64,000 nt of DNA from Streptomyces sp. NBC_00690 (lineage in GTDB: Bacteria > Actinomycetota > Actinomycetes > Streptomycetales > Streptomycetaceae). Under the pieces are notes generated by a model. The model was not told the DNA's origin. It saw nothing but the letters and a program-made list of their open reading frames with translations, and searched no databases. This document shows positions 62,308 to 64,000 of this stretch, piece by piece. How positions within the stretch are numbered: the stretch's first letter is position 1; each line of letters opens with the position of its first letter. Made by a program: the position numbers and the translations under genes. The DNA lies in assembly GCF_036226685.1 (NCBI RefSeq), contig NZ_CP109009.1, positions 310,001-374,000 on the forward strand. The letters run 5' to 3'.

Positions 62308-63183
62308 CTACTCCCCCATTCCGGCGGTGTGGGCCAGGAGCGCCGGGACCACAGTGTCCCACTCCTCGCGCGGAAAGACCTCGTGTCCCGTCCCCGCCAG
62401 GGCAATGAAGTGGGCGTTCGGGATCTCCGCCGCCAGGGCGACCCCGTGCTCGATCGGGAAGAGCGGGTCCTCGACTCCGTGGAGAACGAGGGTCGGCGCG
62501 GCGATCCGACCGAGCCGGTGTCGCCAGGGTTCGCCGGCGTCGAGGAGGTAGGGATTGGTGGACTGGGCTGCAATGTCGTGGGACCGGTCGACCGTGCGCA
62601 CCGCGAGAAGCCGCACGCCCTCCGCGTCGAAGGGTCGCGACTCGGCCGCGAACGGGCGTTCCCCCTCGACGAGCGCCTCGATGGCGGCGGTTCGATCGGA
62701 CCAGTCGACCTGCCCGTCCGCCTGGGTGAAGAAGGCCGCGAGACGGTCGGACATCGGAGGTAGGTCGGGGTGGTCGTGTCCGGGGCCGCCGGGGGTCGAG
62801 GAGGCGAGCGTGAGCGTGGCGACCCGCCCAGGATGATCGAGCGCCAGGAGTTGACCGATCGCGGCACCTTGGGACATGCCGACGACATGGACCGGGACCG
62901 GACCCAACGCCGCGATCAGCGCAGCCGCATCGGCGACCAGATCGCGCAGGTCGTACGGCGGGGCACCCACCGGGTAGGTCGTGGACCGACCCGCGTCACG
63001 GCTGTCGTAGCGGACGACGTACCGTCCGCCGGTGGCCAGTCGCTCGACGAAGTCGTCGGGCCAGTTGACCAGGGAGTGACCCGCGCCGTGCAGCAGCAGC
63101 ACTGCGGGGTCGTCGGGGTTTCCGAAGAACTCCGTGCTCAGCTCTTGGCCGTTGACCTCGATCAGGCGCGCGTTGGTGGTCAT
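62308..63183 (-). CDS. Alpha/beta hydrolase under MarR control
   Basis: 291 residues. HGAGHSLVNW (oxyanion), nucleophile GMSQGA (Ser ~103), Asp in HGVEDPLFP and His in GTGHEVFP. The RYDSRDAGRSTTYPVG block is typical of the esterase/haloperoxidase-like group. The MarR-family gene and two operator copies lie divergently, so this is probably the regulated detoxifying hydrolase. The substrate is unknown. Confidence 0.85.
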   Translation of the reverse strand: MTTNARLIEVNGQELSTEFFGNPDDPAVLLLHGAGHSLVNWPDDFVERLATGGRYVVRYDSRDAGRSTTYPVGAPPYDLRDLVADAAALIAALGPVPVHVVGMSQGAAIGQLLALDHPGRVATLTLASSTPGGPGHDHPDLPPMSDRLAAFFTQADGQVDWSDRTAAIEALVEGERPFAAESRPFDAEGVRLLAVRTVDRSHDIAAQSTNPYLLDAGEPWRHRLGRIAAPTLVLHGVEDPLFPIEHGVALAAEIPNAHFIALAGTGHEVFPREEWDTVVPALLAHTAGMGE

Positions 63184-63202
63184 GAAACAACCTTCCCGAT
63201 TG

Positions 63203-63220
63203 TTCGTTACGTGTAACGAA
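63203..63220. promoter_or_regulatory. MarR operator, copy 1 (perfect)
   Basis: TTCGTTACGTGTAACGAA is an 8-bp perfect inverted repeat with a 2-bp centre. It starts 20 bp upstream of the hydrolase start, in the divergent promoter region. Confidence 0.85.
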
Positions 63221-63235
63221 TACAGTAGGGCAAGG

Positions 63236-63253
63236 TTCGTTACATGTCACGAG
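63236..63253. promoter_or_regulatory. MarR operator, copy 2 (imperfect)
   Basis: TTCGTTACATGTCACGAG repeats copy 1 with changes mostly in the right arm. Its centre is 33 bp from that of copy 1, about three helical turns, so two dimers could bind the same face. It lies 12 bp upstream of the MarR start. Confidence 0.75.
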
Positions 63254-63265
63254 TACACTGAGGTG

Positions 63266-63733
63266 ATGACGTCACCACGAGCCGCGGCAGAGCAGGAAGC
63301 CTGGGCCGCCTACCGCCGTCTTCAACTGCGCGTGGACACACTGATCGCACGCGACCTGGAGCGGGAATCCGGTCTGTCGATGGCCGACTACGACGTGCTG
63401 GCCGCACTGGTGGCCCTGTTCGACCCCGACCACTGCATCAGGGTGGGCCAGTTGACCGCTCGGATGGACTGGGCCCACAGCCGACTGTCCCGTCAGCTCG
63501 GCAGGATGGAGCGGCGGGGGCTGATCAGCCGCGAGGCGTGCGAACTCGACGGCAGGGGCGACGACGTCGTTCTCACCGCGGCCGGGCGGCGGGCCCATGA
63601 CGAAGCCACGCCCGCCCACCTCGCATCAGTGCACCGCCACTTCGCCCGGCCGCTCTCCCGGGACCAACTGCTGGCGCTGACGGGCATCGAACAGTCCGTA
63701 CGCCGGGAGCGGGACGGCGACCCGCCGCACTGA
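63266..63733 (+). CDS. MarR-family regulator, divergent from an alpha/beta hydrolase
   Basis: 155 residues from ATG at 63266, with GAGG just upstream. Winged-helix region: SMADYDVLAALVA, IRVGQLTARMDWAHSRLSRQLGRMERRGLI and the GRGDDVVLTAAGRR wing. Likely autorepressor and repressor of the hydrolase through the two operators. Confidence 0.88.
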   Translation: MTSPRAAAEQEAWAAYRRLQLRVDTLIARDLERESGLSMADYDVLAALVALFDPDHCIRVGQLTARMDWAHSRLSRQLGRMERRGLISREACELDGRGDDVVLTAAGRRAHDEATPAHLASVHRHFARPLSRDQLLALTGIEQSVRRERDGDPPH

Positions 63734-63868
63734 TACGCGACGGATGGACCGTCCCGCCCCCTGCGACGGGGAGCCGGTGCGGACCGCTACGGCCCGTACC
63801 GTCGAACGGACTGCTGCTTGAACGGTACGTCGACCGCCACCGACTCCCGCCCACCCGGGATTCCGGGT

Positions 63869-63906
63869 CTACGCGGGCAGTTCGGCTCTCTACGCGGGCA
63901 GTTCGG
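63869..63906. repeat. 21-bp tandem duplication covering a stop codon
   Basis: CTACGCGGGCAGTTCGG occurs at 63869-63885 and again at 63890-63906, a 21-bp spacing. On the minus strand both copies read GAA CTG CCC GCG TAG, the last codons and stop of the partial gene; the second, downstream copy is untranslated. Confidence 0.9.
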
Positions 63907-64000
63907 TCAACAGCCGACGATAGACACGCGCATAGGCGCCCAACTGCGCCAACGACATTTCATCGCAACGCGGATCGTCGGCGGCCGGCCGCATTTGCGG
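63890..64000 (-). CDS. C-terminal end of an unidentified protein (partial)
   Basis: An open frame enters from the right edge on the minus strand and stops at 63890-63892. The visible residues (DPRCDEMSLAQLGAYARVYRRLL, ending in TELPA) look coding and form a helix-rich tail. I do not recognise the family. The 156 bp between it and the MarR stop hold no gene. Confidence 0.55.
   Translation of the reverse strand, partial: PQMRPAADDPRCDEMSLAQLGAYARVYRRLLTELPA

Overview
The window looks like a piece of a Streptomyces (or close actinomycete) chromosome. Codons are very GC-rich in the third position, GTG starts are common, operons are tightly overlapped, and the gene families are typical of the group: HATPase anti-sigma-like protein, TNT toxin, tandem-IclR PobR, pca operon. 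No tRNA, rRNA, insertion sequence, CRISPR array or phage gene was recognised. All functions below are read from motifs and context; no database search was possible.

Region 1 (1-4.5 kb): the end of an unknown gene, then a three-gene operon on the minus strand (small membrane protein, ECF-like sigma factor, membrane M48 metalloprotease). A NodB-type polysaccharide deacetylase follows; its first ~115 residues look like a decayed IS110 transposase catalytic domain.

Region 2 (5-17 kb): a three-gene nonribosomal peptide synthetase (NRPS) locus, A-PCP-C / C-A-PCP / C-A-PCP-TE-MFS. The first A domain lacks the amino-group-anchoring Asp, so it probably loads an acid. My hand-read specificity codes suggest glycine, then aspartate. 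The thioesterase has Cys in place of the usual Ser nucleophile and is fused to a major-facilitator exporter. A near-perfect DasR-type operator lies upstream. The predicted product is an N-acyl-Gly-Asp-type peptide, possibly cyclised.

Region 3 (17.5-31.8 kb): a P-loop kinase, a secreted TNT-type NAD glycohydrolase toxin with a likely immunity gene, a small membrane protein and a GlxA-type regulator. Iron genes follow: a siderophore-interacting protein fused to a methyltransferase-like domain, two ABC half-transporters (IrtAB/YbtPQ-like), and a FecB/FecCD/ATPase siderophore import operon. The import operon has an iron box at its promoter and a divergent AraC regulator. Whether the NRPS makes the imported siderophore is open.

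Region 4 (31.8-35 kb): an RsbW-like ATPase, an orphan polyprenyl synthase with both Asp-rich motifs, and a multi-pass membrane protein.

Region 5 (35-45 kb): the tandem-IclR regulator PobR diverges from a complete protocatechuate branch of the beta-ketoadipate pathway, pcaI-J-F-H-G-B-L followed by pobA. It carries 4-hydroxybenzoate to succinyl-CoA and acetyl-CoA.

Region 6 (45-62 kb): a second, unassigned catabolic block. Nine minus-strand genes encode an aldehyde dehydrogenase, cupin, two-domain extradiol dioxygenase, aspartate-dehydrogenase-like enzyme, alpha/beta hydrolase, divergent SDR, ThDP enzyme, HpaB-type flavin monooxygenase, and a flavin reductase fused to a GntR/FCD regulator. Divergently come a MarR regulator, an M24-fold (creatinase-like) hydrolase lacking the metal ligands, and a complete ABC importer. 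The simplest reading is uptake of an N-linked aromatic, C-N cleavage, ring hydroxylation and meta cleavage; the substrate is unknown.

Region 7 (62-64 kb): a divergent alpha/beta hydrolase and MarR pair with two operator copies between them, then the end of an unknown gene.
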